Positions 16,997-26,473 are shown, counted from the first letter of the stretch. The stretch: DNA of 64,000 bases from Palleronia abyssalis (GCF_900302445.1 NZ_ONZF01000010.1:1-64000), one strand, 5' to 3'. Notes: a model not told the origin generated them from the sequence alone. Numbers and translations: made by a program.

Positions 16997-17302
16997 ATGA
17001 AGTCACTCCATCTTGCCCTTGCGGTCGTTGGCACTCTCGCAGCTTCCCCCGCCAGCGCCGCCGAACAGCGCATCAATATCGGGGTAGGCGAACTGACATG
17101 CCCGACCTGCTCCTACACGGTGGCGGCGGCCATGCGGGGCGTTCCCTCGGTCGAGATCATCGACTTCATGGAAGGAGAGGAATTCGGCACCGGCACCTAC
17201 ATCGTCGCCTTTGATGACGAGGCCGCCGATCAGGACATGATCGTCGAAGCAATCCGCGCCACCGGCTATTCGGCGGACATCGTCGAGTCCGGCGATTTCT
17301 GA
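16997..17302 (+). CDS. merP: Periplasmic mercury-binding protein MerP
   Basis: A 101-residue protein with a signal peptide (cut near ASAAEQ, residue 22) and a heavy-metal-associated domain with the motif GELTCPTCSYTV (C35, C38) for Hg(II). It passes mercury to MerT. Twelve bases downstream of merT in the same operon. Confidence 0.93.
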   Translation: MKSLHLALAVVGTLAASPASAAEQRINIGVGELTCPTCSYTVAAAMRGVPSVEIIDFMEGEEFGTGTYIVAFDDEAADQDMIVEAIRATGYSADIVESGDF

Positions 17303-17339
17303 TCGCATTCACCGACCCGCACTCGGAGCTGGAGACAGC

Positions 17340-17780
17340 ATGACAGACATGAACAATAACAATGAACCCACGACCCTTTTGCGGCGCGGCCTCATCGGCA
17401 GCGTATTTGCGGCGATCTGTTGCTTCACGCCGTTCCTGGTGCTGATCGTCGCCGGGGTCGGACTTTCTGCCGTTGTTGGTTGGCTCGACTACGCGCTTTT
17501 CCCGATGCTCTTCGCCTCGCTGAGTGCGGTTGCATATGCCCTGTGGCAGCAAGCCGGCAGACCAGGGCACAGTCCGAAAGCCCTTCTCATCGGCTTGGCG
17601 GTTGTTCTTTCGGCTCTGCTGTTCTGGCTGGAGTTCCGCTTTGCTCTGCGGATCTCGGTTGCCGCCGCTTTGGCGGTGGCGGGATATGCGCTCTGGCTCA
17701 GAAAATCAGGCAGTTCAGCAGTGAGCCGGATCAAGAGAAACTGGCACAAGGAAAGGAACAGGTATGACCAAGACCTATGA
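17340..17780 (+). CDS. merF: MerF-like mercury transporter with extra membrane helices
   Basis: A 146-residue membrane protein. The first half matches MerF (LIGSVFAAICCFTPFLVLIVAGVG with the Hg-binding Cys pair C27-C28, then a second helix); the second half adds two more helices (ALLIGLAVVLSALLFWLEF and ISVAAALAVAGYALWL), so it is nearly twice the 81 residues of classical MerF and lacks its second vicinal Cys pair. Its end overlaps the next gene by 17 bases, indicating coupling. It probably imports Hg(II) for the reductase. Confidence 0.85.
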   Translation: MTDMNNNNEPTTLLRRGLIGSVFAAICCFTPFLVLIVAGVGLSAVVGWLDYALFPMLFASLSAVAYALWQQAGRPGHSPKALLIGLAVVLSALLFWLEFRFALRISVAAALAVAGYALWLRKSGSSAVSRIKRNWHKERNRYDQDL

Positions 17781-19113
17781 CCTCATCGTGATCGGCGGCG
17801 GCACCGCTGGAAATGGCGTCGCCCGGATGGCCGCGGATGCAGGCTGGAGCGTCGCCAGCATCGACAGCGAACCCCATGGCGGCACCTGCGCCCTGCGCGG
17901 CTGCGACCCCAAGAAAATGCTGGTCGCGGTCACCGAGGGTGTCGAATGGGCCGAAAACATGGAAGGCAAGGGGCTGGAGGCGCAACCTTCGGTCAACTGG
18001 CCCGACATGATCGCCTTCAAGCGCAGCTTCACCGAAGCTATGCCACCGCGCATCGAAGCCGGGTTGGAAAAAGCGGGGATCGACGTCTTGCATGGGCTGG
18101 CACGGTTCACCGGCCCCAATACGATCGAGTTGAACGGCGAGACCCTGACCGCGAAGCATTTTCATATCGCCACCGGCGCGCGGCCGATGACGCTGAACAT
18201 CCCGGGCGAAGAGCATCTGACCACCAGCACCGAATTCCTGGAACTGCCTGAGCGACCGAACCGCATCGCCTTTGTCGGCGGCGGCTTCATCGCCATGGAA
18301 TTCGCCCATATTGTCAAGCGGGCGGGCGCGCGCGAAGTGACAGTGCTGGAGATGATGGACCGCCCCTTGGGTCCTTTCGATCCCGACTTGGTCGCAATGC
18401 TGGTTGAGGCAACCGAAGAGCTCGGCGTCGATCTCCGCACCAAGGCGAAGGTGGCGAAGATCGAAAAGCAGGGCGACGAATTCACCGTCACGGTGGAAAC
18501 TCCCGACGGCACCGAAACGATCACTTGCGATCTGGTGGTGCATGGCACGGGCCGGGTGCCCAATATCGATCGCCTTAACCTTGAGGCCGCCGGCGTCGAA
18601 TACTCACGCCGTGGCATCAAGGTGAGCGACGCGATGCGCACCACCAATCCGGCGATCTTCGCCGCGGGCGACTGCGCTGCCAGTGGGCCCAAGCTGACCC
18701 CGGTGTCCGCCTTCGAAGGGCGTGTGGCAGGCAAGAACCTGCTGGCTGGAGAAGACGAGCGTACCGTGGATTATCCGCCGATCCCGTCGGTAGTCTTCAC
18801 CCTCCCGATGGTGGCCACCGTGGGCTTGTCGGAAGCGGTGGCCAGGGAACAGGGGCTGAAGTTCGACACCCATTTCGAAAAGACAGGGGACTGGTATTCG
18901 TCGCTGCGCGTCGGCGCGAAACATACCGGATTCAAGGTTCTTGTCGAAGAGGGCAGCGGACAGATCCTCGGCGCGCATCTGATCGGGCCGGGCTCCGAGG
19001 AGCAGATCAATCTTTTCGCCATGGCCATGGGTGCCGGGCAGACCGCCAACCAGATCAAGGCCATGATTTTCGCCTATCCGAGCTATGCCTCCGACATCGG
19101 TTCGATGGTGTGA
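17764..19113 (+). CDS. MerA-like FAD-dependent disulfide reductase
   Basis: A 449-residue class I pyridine nucleotide-disulfide oxidoreductase: FAD motif IVIGGGTAGNGVA (9-20), redox motif GGTCALRGCDPKK (C42, C47), NAD(P) fold with FVGGGFIAMEFA, second FAD motif IFAAGDC, and a C-terminal dimer domain. It lacks both the metal-binding N-terminal domain and the C-terminal Cys pair of mercuric reductase, and the His-containing C-terminal motif of glutathione reductase is not seen. It lies between merF and the real merA, so it is a mer-linked reductase of uncertain substrate. ATG follows AAGGAACAGGT. Confidence 0.8.
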   Translation: MTKTYDLIVIGGGTAGNGVARMAADAGWSVASIDSEPHGGTCALRGCDPKKMLVAVTEGVEWAENMEGKGLEAQPSVNWPDMIAFKRSFTEAMPPRIEAGLEKAGIDVLHGLARFTGPNTIELNGETLTAKHFHIATGARPMTLNIPGEEHLTTSTEFLELPERPNRIAFVGGGFIAMEFAHIVKRAGAREVTVLEMMDRPLGPFDPDLVAMLVEATEELGVDLRTKAKVAKIEKQGDEFTVTVETPDGTETITCDLVVHGTGRVPNIDRLNLEAAGVEYSRRGIKVSDAMRTTNPAIFAAGDCAASGPKLTPVSAFEGRVAGKNLLAGEDERTVDYPPIPSVVFTLPMVATVGLSEAVAREQGLKFDTHFEKTGDWYSSLRVGAKHTGFKVLVEEGSGQILGAHLIGPGSEEQINLFAMAMGAGQTANQIKAMIFAYPSYASDIGSMV

Positions 19114-19171
19114 TTCAAAATTATTGATCGGGGCCGTGTCGCGATACCGATCGCAAGCTAAGGAAGAACCA

Positions 19172-20623
19172 ATGGACCAAACTGTAACGAAAGACGATTG
19201 CTGCACTGCCAGTGAAACCCGCGATGACAACTACGATCTCATTGTCGTTGGTGCCGGCTCGGCCGGGTTTTCTGCCTCGATCACGGCAGCCGATGCCGGA
19301 AAGCGCGTGGCGCTTATCGGGCACGGCACCACCGGCGGCACCTGTGTGAATGTCGGCTGCGTGCCGTCCAAGGCGATGATCCGCGCCGCAGAGGCGGTGC
19401 ATGGCGGCGCGTCGGCCGCCCGGTTCCCGGGCGTCGAGCCCTGTGATCATGCGGTGGATTGGGGTGCCGTAGTGCAAGGCACCACCGATCTGGTCGAGGA
19501 GATGCGGCACAAGAAATATATAGACCTGCTGCCCGCCTATAAAAGCGTTACCTATATCGAGGATGGCCCGGCGCGATTGGTCGAGGGTGGCGTCGCTGTT
19601 GGAGGACGGGTGATATCCGCCCCGCGCGTCCTGATCGCCACCGGCTCGCGCCCCCACCTGCCAGCGATCGAGGGGATCGACACAGTGGAGCCCCTCGATT
19701 CCACCGATCTATTGACTTTGCCTGACCGGCCCGAAAGCATCTTGGTGCTGGGCGGCGGCTATATCGGCTGCGAGCTGGCGCAAATGGCTTCAAGGCTGGG
19801 GGTGAAGGTCACGCTAGTGACCCGCTCGCGCCTCCTGCCGGGCGCCGAACCGGAGGTGGCCCAGGCGCTGACGCAAGCGCTGAAGGCCGAAGACATCGCG
19901 GTCGAGACCGGTCTTGCTTACGTCTCGGTCGCGAAAGCTGCGGGCGGCGTCAATCTGATTGTCGAACGGGGTGGTAAGACCGAGGATCTGACCGCCGAAC
20001 GGCTGGTTGTGACCACCGGCCGGATCGCCAATTCCGAGAACCTTGGATTGGAAGAGCTTGGCATCGAGACCGACGCACGCGGCTCTATCAAGGTCGGTCA
20101 GGACATGGCGACCACGCGTGCCGGCGTCTGGGCCGCGGGCGATGTCACTGACCGTGACCAGTTCGTCTACATGGCGGCCTATGGTGCCAAGGTGGCGATC
20201 AACAATGCCCTTGGATTGGAGCAGATGCGCTATGACAACGCGGCGATGCCGTGGGTCGTGTTTACCGACCCGCAAGTGGCCGGCGTCGGCCTTTCGGAGG
20301 TTGAGGCCAAGGCGGCGGGGCACAAGGTCAAAACCAGTGTGATCACGCTCGACAACGTGCCCCGCGCCGTCGCTGCACGCGATACCCGCGGCGTGATTAA
20401 GCTGGTGGCCGACGCGAAGACCGACCGCCTGCTGGGCGGTCAGATCGCAGCACCGGAGGGGTCGGACACGATTCAGACACTGGCAATGGCGCTGATATTC
20501 GGCATGACCGCACGGGCGCTCGGAGAGACGATCTTTCCTTATTTGACCACGGTCGAAGGGCTGAAACTCGCCGCACAAACCTTCGACAAGGATGTAGCCA
20601 AACTCAGCTGCTGCGCGGGGTGA
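19172..20623 (+). CDS. merA: Mercuric reductase MerA (no N-terminal metal-binding domain)
   Basis: A 483-residue mercuric reductase that reduces Hg(II) to Hg(0) with NADPH. Features: FAD motif VVGAGSAGFSA, active-site GGTCVNVGCVPSK (C58, C63), FAD motif VWAAGDVTD, the conserved FPYLTTVEGLKLAAQTFDKDV near the end and the C-terminal Hg-shuttling Cys pair in SCCAG (480-481). The usual NmerA domain is absent; instead a Cys pair sits at residues 10-11 (KDDCCTAS). The start at 19172 has AAGGAAG upstream; a longer frame overlaps the previous gene without homology. Last recognisable gene of the mer operon. Confidence 0.95.
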   Translation: MDQTVTKDDCCTASETRDDNYDLIVVGAGSAGFSASITAADAGKRVALIGHGTTGGTCVNVGCVPSKAMIRAAEAVHGGASAARFPGVEPCDHAVDWGAVVQGTTDLVEEMRHKKYIDLLPAYKSVTYIEDGPARLVEGGVAVGGRVISAPRVLIATGSRPHLPAIEGIDTVEPLDSTDLLTLPDRPESILVLGGGYIGCELAQMASRLGVKVTLVTRSRLLPGAEPEVAQALTQALKAEDIAVETGLAYVSVAKAAGGVNLIVERGGKTEDLTAERLVVTTGRIANSENLGLEELGIETDARGSIKVGQDMATTRAGVWAAGDVTDRDQFVYMAAYGAKVAINNALGLEQMRYDNAAMPWVVFTDPQVAGVGLSEVEAKAAGHKVKTSVITLDNVPRAVAARDTRGVIKLVADAKTDRLLGGQIAAPEGSDTIQTLAMALIFGMTARALGETIFPYLTTVEGLKLAAQTFDKDVAKLSCCAG

Positions 20624-20945
20624 AAAGACGAGAAATTCCGGCGACACCGACTCATAAGCAGCGCTCATTGTGAACCAGCGCGTACAAAGCCACAAAGTGC
20701 TTGTGGCGGTCAGCATTCTCTCGGCATGGAGGCTGACGGCGGTAACGGATAATCACATATTAGAGCCAGCAGTGCACATCCCACGTTCTGTCATTAGGTT
20801 GGTTATTGTGGCGGGGTTCATAAACAGACCGATCTCATCAAGATGGAAAGTGATCGGGAGTTGCCGAGAACGTCGCTGGGTCAACAATTGGTCATTACAT
20901 TAGCCCTGTCTATTTGATCGCCCGCAATACAAAGAAAGAATCGCC
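20624..20945. other. Intergenic stretch with no recognised gene
   Basis: About 320 bases between merA and a membrane-protein gene. Short open frames exist on both strands but none resembles a protein family or has a convincing ribosome-binding site, and no clear terminator or mobile-element end is seen. It marks the junction between the mercury module and the copper/envelope region. Confidence 0.4.
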
Positions 20946-21548
20946 ATGAATACAGTTGATACTGATTCTCGCACAACAGGTTCACTACCCGCATTCAACG
21001 CCCGAACTTTAGGGTTAATGTTCGTCGCAGGTTTCTTTGCGACCGTCGCGTTCGATCTGTTGGGTCAGATCATCAGCCCGGGCTTGGGCTTTTCGCGGTT
21101 GTCACCGCACGGGCTAGCGAGGAGCTTACTCGGCAGCCTTGGTCTGCCGAACGGTGATTTCGCAGGATATTTCGTACATTTTTATCTTGTTGGCCTGATT
21201 GGCTATCCCGTCGGTTGGTTGTTCGTCTTTAGACCAATTTGGCACCGTATCGCGGGGCAGACGAACTGGTTTTTGCCCTCGGCGATTTATGGGTTCGGCC
21301 TGTGGGTGTTGGCCATCGGGGGCACTACTTCTGTCGCAGATCTTCCCTTCTTTCTGAATTTCACCGGCATTGCCTGGGTAGCGCTGGTGGGTCATATGCT
21401 CGGGACCGGGATCATGAAAAAGCGTGGCACGCTACAATTTCCGGGCCAGAGACCAGTCACTATGGATGAGAAATCACCGTCATTTGCCGGTAGCTCTATT
21501 GCAGGAAATGCAATTCTTGTTGACGGTGATCGTTGGACCCACTCCTGA
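20946..21548 (+). CDS. Integral membrane protein of unknown function
   Basis: A 200-residue protein with four hydrophobic segments (LGLMFVAGFFATVAFDLLG; FAGYFVHFYLVGLIGYPVGW; FLPSAIYGFGLWVLAIGG; FTGIAWVALVGHMLGTGI). The layout recalls small unnamed four-helix proteins such as DUF2938, but I cannot confirm the family. The last 30 residues are hydrophilic and poorly conserved in appearance. It ends 43 bases before the convergent sialidase-like gene. No clear operon partner. Confidence 0.65.
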   Translation: MNTVDTDSRTTGSLPAFNARTLGLMFVAGFFATVAFDLLGQIISPGLGFSRLSPHGLARSLLGSLGLPNGDFAGYFVHFYLVGLIGYPVGWLFVFRPIWHRIAGQTNWFLPSAIYGFGLWVLAIGGTTSVADLPFFLNFTGIAWVALVGHMLGTGIMKKRGTLQFPGQRPVTMDEKSPSFAGSSIAGNAILVDGDRWTHS

Positions 21549-21591
21549 TGTGAGCCAAGCGAAAGAACCATCAGCTTTCGTCCGGAAACCT

Positions 21592-22836
21592 TCAATAGGA
21601 AGCGAAAACCGTGCGTATAGTCGAACTCGGTTCCGGATCATCCGAGTTGCTGGGCTGTGTCCACGACAGGTAAACCCCTTCATTCGTTCGCGCCGTGCGC
21701 GGGAAGTTGACCGAACCTGCGCCGTTGTTTCGCGCAATCAGTTGCAGGTCCTTACACTGCTGACCGGTTGTGATCTGGCAAGCAAGGATCACCTCGCTCT
21801 CATTTGCCCATTCGACCCACGTCACGAACGCAGTCTGAGGGTCCAGCATGAGAATATCGACCCGACCGGCGGGAATCCCGAGGCTGACTTTCGCCGGATC
21901 GCCAAAATTTCTGCCACCATCGGAAGAGAACGCAACCTTGACTTCCGGCTTGTCATTTGCAGCCGTGAACCAGGCCACGGCGGCTGTTTGACCGGCGGTC
22001 GCGATGGCGGGGCCATTGACCGGGCAGCCGGAGATTTCCCAGCCGTCATTGTGGACGTTTGTTGGTTCTGACCACATGCCGCCTTGGTGTCTTACGACAG
22101 ATATATTCCTGATTTCCGCATCTGTTCTGTCGCGGTATGCGACAAGGACGGTGCCATCGTCCAGCGATGCGGCGGACGTCTGGCAGCATGAACAGGTCTG
22201 CGCATCGACAAGAACATCATCGGTTCGCGTACCTTCGGGCGTGATCCGGGTTGCGCGCAACTGCATTGCATCCGGGTAGTTGCTGGCTGCGCTGGTGAAA
22301 AGCGGCTTGTCATATGCGCGTCCGTCAAGCCAGACAGACATCAAGGAACCGTCTTCGAGCGGCTGGAGCGTGACAAAACCGTGTTGGCTAACCGACCGAT
22401 CATCATGTGGCGTTATCGGTGCGCTCCATGTCAGGCCCTCATCCGGCGAAAGAGAGATCTTGACGTCATAGGCATAGTCGTTTTTGGAATTTTCCCACAG
22501 CCAGTGAGCCGCAAAGGTACCGTCATCAAGCGCAACAACGGACGGAAAATCGGCCCAGTTCACGAAGAGTTCGTCGGACACGGTAACAGTGCGGGCCGCG
22601 CTCCGTTCTGCGTCTTCAAGGACCGACAATTTTACCGCAAACCCGGCAGGGTGTGGTTCGGTCCAACCCAGCAGGACCCGATCATCCTGCAGTGCGAACA
22701 GGGTGGGTTCCTGCGCATTGTTCCCGACCGGTGGGTCTAGGTCGGCGAACTCCAATGGCTCGGCAAGGACCATGCCCGCCGTCATGCCCATGAACAGATG
22801 GGCCACAATCACGCCAGAATGGATTTTTGATGGCAT
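21592..22836 (-). CDS. Secreted sialidase-like beta-propeller protein
   Basis: A 414-residue protein with a signal peptide (cut near VLAEP, residue 26) and sialidase/BNR-type Asp boxes, for example SPDEGLTWSAP and SSDGGRNFGDP, which indicate a periplasmic beta-propeller. No catalytic sialidase Arg triad can be claimed. A TCSCCQTS cluster near the middle could bind metal. Proteins annotated exo-alpha-sialidase occur beside copper multicopper oxidases in alphaproteobacteria; a structural or metal-binding role is more likely than glycan cleavage. It has the copper-island tandem-repeat motif about 65 bases upstream. Confidence 0.75.
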   Translation of the reverse strand: MPSKIHSGVIVAHLFMGMTAGMVLAEPLEFADLDPPVGNNAQEPTLFALQDDRVLLGWTEPHPAGFAVKLSVLEDAERSAARTVTVSDELFVNWADFPSVVALDDGTFAAHWLWENSKNDYAYDVKISLSPDEGLTWSAPITPHDDRSVSQHGFVTLQPLEDGSLMSVWLDGRAYDKPLFTSAASNYPDAMQLRATRITPEGTRTDDVLVDAQTCSCCQTSAASLDDGTVLVAYRDRTDAEIRNISVVRHQGGMWSEPTNVHNDGWEISGCPVNGPAIATAGQTAAVAWFTAANDKPEVKVAFSSDGGRNFGDPAKVSLGIPAGRVDILMLDPQTAFVTWVEWANESEVILACQITTGQQCKDLQLIARNNGAGSVNFPRTARTNEGVYLSWTQPSNSDDPEPSSTIRTVFASY

Positions 22837-22901
22837 TGCGCACCTTTCCGATTATCAGACCAGCGTCATTCACAACCTGAGCATAGGCAAATTTTGGCGA
22901 G

Positions 22902-22921
22902 TGCCATGTAAACTTTTGTAT
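22902..22921 (-). promoter_or_regulatory. Copper-island tandem-repeat box, upstream of sialidase-like gene
   Basis: Minus strand ATACAAAAGT followed directly by TTACATGGCA: two TACA half sites 10 bp apart, as at seven other promoters in the window. It lies 66-85 bases upstream of the gene at 22836. Confidence 0.6.
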
Positions 22922-23005
22922 GACGGGCCTGTGCTTGTTGTTAAGAGCGATATCCCGTTGTGGCACAGCTTCGCGTCAACGGTTGGCGCAACCACCGCTC
23001 CGACC

Positions 23006-24290
23006 TCAGCTGACTTGCATCCAGGTCGCCATGCCATCAGCCTGATGGCTCAGCATATGGCAGTGCAGCATCCACGCGCCGGGATTGTCGAGTACGCACA
23101 CAATCGTCATCGTCTCGCCCGGCGCTACGAGGGTCGTGTCGCGAAGGTGGGTTCGCGCACCATTCTGATCGGTTTCCCAGAAATGGTGGCCATGCAGGTG
23201 GATACCGTGCGGAAAAGCAGTGTCGTTCACCATCCGCACCTGCACTGCTTCATCACGTCTTGCCGAAATCAGCGGTTTGTTCGGCAGACCGCTCACGTCG
23301 TTGAAGGCCCAGCCCCCGAACCCGCCGTGCGCGCCGTCCCCGGCACCGCCTTGCATGAAGAGATCTGCCGTTTGCGTGATCTCTCCGGGCGCGGGCACGA
23401 GGTTCGCGGGGAGGGGAGCTATCGGCGCAGACCGGATTTGTCGCTGACCGTTCAACATAATGCCCCCCAGTTCCTCGCCACCCGAAGGCACGGTTTCTCT
23501 TAGGATCACATCACCCGTCACATCTGCGATGATGTCGATGCGCTGCGCCGGTGCGAGTTTTAGATTGCCCAGCGAAACCAGCTCGGGCAGCGGCATCCCG
23601 TCATAGGCCACACAAAAGCCCGTCAGCCCGTCGATACGTATCTCGAAAATGCGATCCGGTGTCGGATTGATCAGACGCAACCGGATGTGATCCCCCAGCC
23701 GCGCCTGCTCAGACGACAGGAAGGTGGTCATCAAGTTCCCCAGCCTACCTGCTGTTATGAAATCAGCGCGGTCGAATTCCATGTCGAACTGGCCGGTGTC
23801 ATCAAGCCGAATGTCGAAGAGGATGGCCGTGATGTCCTGATCCACGTCTGGCGGGGCAGGTTCTTCGACGATCAGGGGCCGAACAGTCCGCGGGCGACCT
23901 GTTCGTAGGAAAGGTAGTGGGAGTGATACCAGTAGGTTCCGGCATCGGGAACCGGAAACCGGAAACCGGTACTCGTAACCCTCATTCGGGATGATGACAT
24001 CCTGTGTCAGCACGTTTACGCCGTCCATCGCGTTGGGCAACCGAATGCCATGCCAGTGTACGAGGGTCCCGTCCTCCAGCCCGTTTTCCACCCGCGCCCG
24101 CAGAATATCGTTCTGGCGCTGTCTGATTTCGGGGCCGGGACAGGTGCCATTGAATCCAAGCATTGCAATGTCCCGCGACCCGATCCGGGTGAAGGCCGGG
24201 CGTCAGGGTGACAGGCACCGAAGCCGCACTCAGGGGCAGGGGGAGCGTGGCTGCGCCAAGCGCAACCATCATCTGAAGACGCTTAAGCAT
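23006..24290 (-). pseudogene. Multicopper oxidase broken by three small indels
   Basis: The coding sequence runs from a signal peptide (MLKRLQMMVALGAATLPLPLSAAS, start 24290) to the typical end [18 protein letters not shown]. It is interrupted three times. After VPVTLT an extra base shifts the frame (expected next: RPAFTRIGSRDIAMLGFNG). Near 23947-23965 a 7-bp unit (CGGTTTC) is duplicated, and near 23876-23880 one C of a run is missing; together these garble about 30 residues, so the expected Cu-binding segment AGTYWYHSHYLSYEQ is not made. HWHGIRLPN and HLHGHHFW remain. Closest intact relative in the window is the oxidase at 47023. Without the T2/T3 copper His pair the product should be inactive. 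Confidence 0.8.
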
Positions 24291-24418
24291 GGGTTTCCGT
24301 GTATTCCGTTTCTGGGGCCTGCAACCCACATCCCCCACCGTTGCGGAAGGGCGTCCCGGCGAGATATATTGATACATTGCAGATCGGCGCCCAGGTTTGG
24401 CGGAATACCGGAGAGCAC

Positions 24419-25084
24419 CTAACGTATCTGCAGGTCCTGAATGGCCGCAAGGATCTTTCCGTCGGTATCATCGCTGTCGGCTGTCACCGCAAGACCGACC
24501 AGAACCTTTGGCATGTCCCCGAACGCACGCACGAAATCGCGATCCAGGTTCACATTCTCGGTGAAGTTGCCGGTTTGCGCCGTTTGCAGAATTTTCGATT
24601 TGAGACCCGTCGAGTAGGGGCTGTTCAGCAATGCGCCTTTCGCATGATTGCCACCCCAGACATAAACCAGCGCCCGCGTATTGGGATCACGCAGCAATTT
24701 GCGCGCCGTTGTTCGGCCAAGCGTGCTTGCGGTCTGCGGATCGACGAATATGAAGTACAAAGCAAGATTGCGATCATCGCCGCCGCGCCGTGTGAGGTCG
24801 GTTCCCTTAACACCCTGCGTGACGGACCATTCCCACATTGCTGCCTTTGCGGTGCCAAGGGCTGCGCTGACCGGACGCCAGAGAACCGAAACCGTGCCAT
24901 CGGAAATCACGTCCAGCCGCCGACCTTGCAGGCCGTACTCGTTCGAAAAGAGCCGCAAGAGGCCCTGTTCTTTCCAGCTTCCATCGAATGGAATTGTCTT
25001 TCCTTGCGCATAGAGGGGCGGGGCGTTTGCAGCTAATGCAACAAAAGCGATGAAAAGTGTCGCTGCGAGGGACCGTATAAACAT
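24419..25084 (-). CDS. DUF3047 family secreted protein
   Basis: A 221-residue protein with an N-terminal signal peptide (cut near LYAQG, residue 27), matching DUF3047: WKEQGLLRLF near the start, VLWRPVS, RGGDDRNLALYFIFVD, LVYVWGGNHAKG and a C-terminal GLAVTADSDDTDGKILAAIQDLQIR. Family members are periplasmic and of unknown function. It lies upstream of the broken multicopper oxidase on the same strand, so the two were probably co-transcribed. The start at 25084 is chosen because the signal peptide begins there. Confidence 0.75.
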   Translation of the reverse strand: MFIRSLAATLFIAFVALAANAPPLYAQGKTIPFDGSWKEQGLLRLFSNEYGLQGRRLDVISDGTVSVLWRPVSAALGTAKAAMWEWSVTQGVKGTDLTRRGGDDRNLALYFIFVDPQTASTLGRTTARKLLRDPNTRALVYVWGGNHAKGALLNSPYSTGLKSKILQTAQTGNFTENVNLDRDFVRAFGDMPKVLVGLAVTADSDDTDGKILAAIQDLQIR

Positions 25085-25543
25085 CTGAACTCCTTTTGCG
25101 ATGCCGCTGGTCCTGCTTTGATCCCGGTTATCACCATTATGTGCCGTCATGATCCGTTGAATTGTGCCGGGCGCGCGCAACTTCAATGAACATATCCGTG
25201 ATCATAGATGTGGTTGCGCAATGGTCGTTGCAGGACGCGGGAGCGAATTCAGATCATGGAGCGCGACCTTGATCGGCTGATTTCCCGCGACGGACGGATC
25301 CAGTAGGCGGCGGAGCTTCCAACCGTTACAAACAAGTACAAAACTCATGGGATACAAGCGCCTGAACACATGGACGCGGGTGCCGATGTGCGTCATCTCT
25401 GGTTCAACGGAACCGACTCCCGCACGCAAGGATGGCACATTCACCACAGCGCTTTGGGCTGGGGACAACAGGGTTGAACGCGCCAACGTCCGTTGCGGGA
25501 AACAAAATGTGGCCTTGTGTGAAACAGGCAAAGGTAACAAAGA
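25085..25543. other. Divergent intergenic region without a recognised gene
   Basis: About 460 bases between the DUF3047 gene and lgt. No open frame has a good ribosome-binding site or family match. Its one notable element is a copy of the copper-island tandem-repeat box (25326-25345), so it probably holds the promoters for both flanking genes. Confidence 0.5.
25326..25345 (+). promoter_or_regulatory. Copper-island tandem-repeat box between DUF3047 gene and lgt
   Basis: TTACAAACAA followed by GTACAAAACT: TACA half sites at a 10-bp period. It is 199 bases upstream of lgt and 242 upstream of the DUF3047 gene, farther from a start codon than the other copies, so the target gene is less certain. 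Confidence 0.5.
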
Positions 25544-26473
25544 ATGCTGACTTCGATTATCCAATTTCCTGACATCGGAACAGAGATTTTTGCCGTTGAT
25601 ATCGGATCGTTCCGCTTTGCCCTGCGTTGGTATGCGCTGGCCTATATTGTTGGCCTCCTTATCGGCTGGCGCATCTGTGTCGCATTGGTCCGCTCTTCGT
25701 CAGTCTGGGGGGCCGGGGCGCCGCCGCTGCAACCCAAGCAACTGGAAGACCTGCTGACATGGATCATTCTGGGCGTGATCGTGGGGGGCAGGCTGGGGTT
25801 CGTGCTTTTCTATCAACCTCAGTACTATTTTCAGAACCCCGTCGAAATCTTCATGGTCTGGCAGGGTGGTATGTCATTTCATGGCGGCTTTTTCGGCGTG
25901 GTCGTGGCCACCTTGCTTTTTTGCTATCGCAACGGCGCACCCGTTCTATCAACGGCGGATCTGCTCGCTGTTGCAACACCACCGGGTCTTTTCCTCGGTC
26001 GGCTGGCCAACTTCACCAATAACGAGCTTTGGGGCCGTCCGACCGATGTGCCCTGGGCGGTGGCATTCCCCGGCGAGGCGGCCCAGTCCTGTGCGGGCGT
26101 CGTGGGCCTGTGTGGCCGCCATCCGTCCCAGCTTTATGAGGCTCTTCTGGAGGGTATCCTGCTTGGCTCGGTCCTGATCTTTCTGGCCTGGAAACGCGGT
26201 TGGCTGCGCTTTCCCGGAAGCCTTACTGGCCTGTTCCTGGCGGGATACGGAAGCGCAAGGTTCCTTGTCGAGTTCTTCCGGCAGCCTGATATGCAGTTCG
26301 TCACGCAGGACAACCCGATTGGACATGCGGTTCATTGGGCGGGCTATGGGCTGACAATGGGCCAACTGCTGTCGTTGCCGATGATTATCCTTGGCGCGGC
26401 CCTGATCGTATGGTCCCGCAGGCGTGTGACGGTTAATTCTGCGGATCTGGTGTCGACATCAGATTCTTTGTGA
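25544..26473 (+). CDS. lgt: Prolipoprotein diacylglyceryl transferase (extra copy)
   Basis: A 309-residue multi-pass membrane enzyme that transfers diacylglycerol to the lipobox Cys of prolipoproteins. Family motifs are [12 protein letters not shown] with the essential-Tyr region, [10 protein letters not shown], the HGG of MSFHGGFFG, the signature [17 protein letters not shown] and [13 protein letters not shown]. Lgt is normally an essential chromosomal gene, so a plasmid copy in a metal island is unusual; it may serve island lipoproteins or replace copper-damaged enzyme. Start follows AAAGGTAACAAAGA. Confidence 0.9.
   Translation: MLTSIIQFPDIGTEIFAVDIGSFRFALRWYALAYIVGLLIGWRICVALVRSSSVWGAGAPPLQPKQLEDLLTWIILGVIVGGRLGFVLFYQPQYYFQNPVEIFMVWQGGMSFHGGFFGVVVATLLFCYRNGAPVLSTADLLAVATPPGLFLGRLANFTNNELWGRPTDVPWAVAFPGEAAQSCAGVVGLCGRHPSQLYEALLEGILLGSVLIFLAWKRGWLRFPGSLTGLFLAGYGSARFLVEFFRQPDMQFVTQDNPIGHAVHWAGYGLTMGQLLSLPMIILGAALIVWSRRRVTVNSADLVSTSDSL

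Noticed and set aside
20681..20697. TACAAAGC-CACAAAG as another copper-island box
   Set aside because: The half sites are 8 bp apart instead of 10 and the second lacks TACA.
20670..20903. A 77-codon plus-strand frame after merA
   Set aside because: No family resemblance and no ribosome-binding site; left as intergenic.
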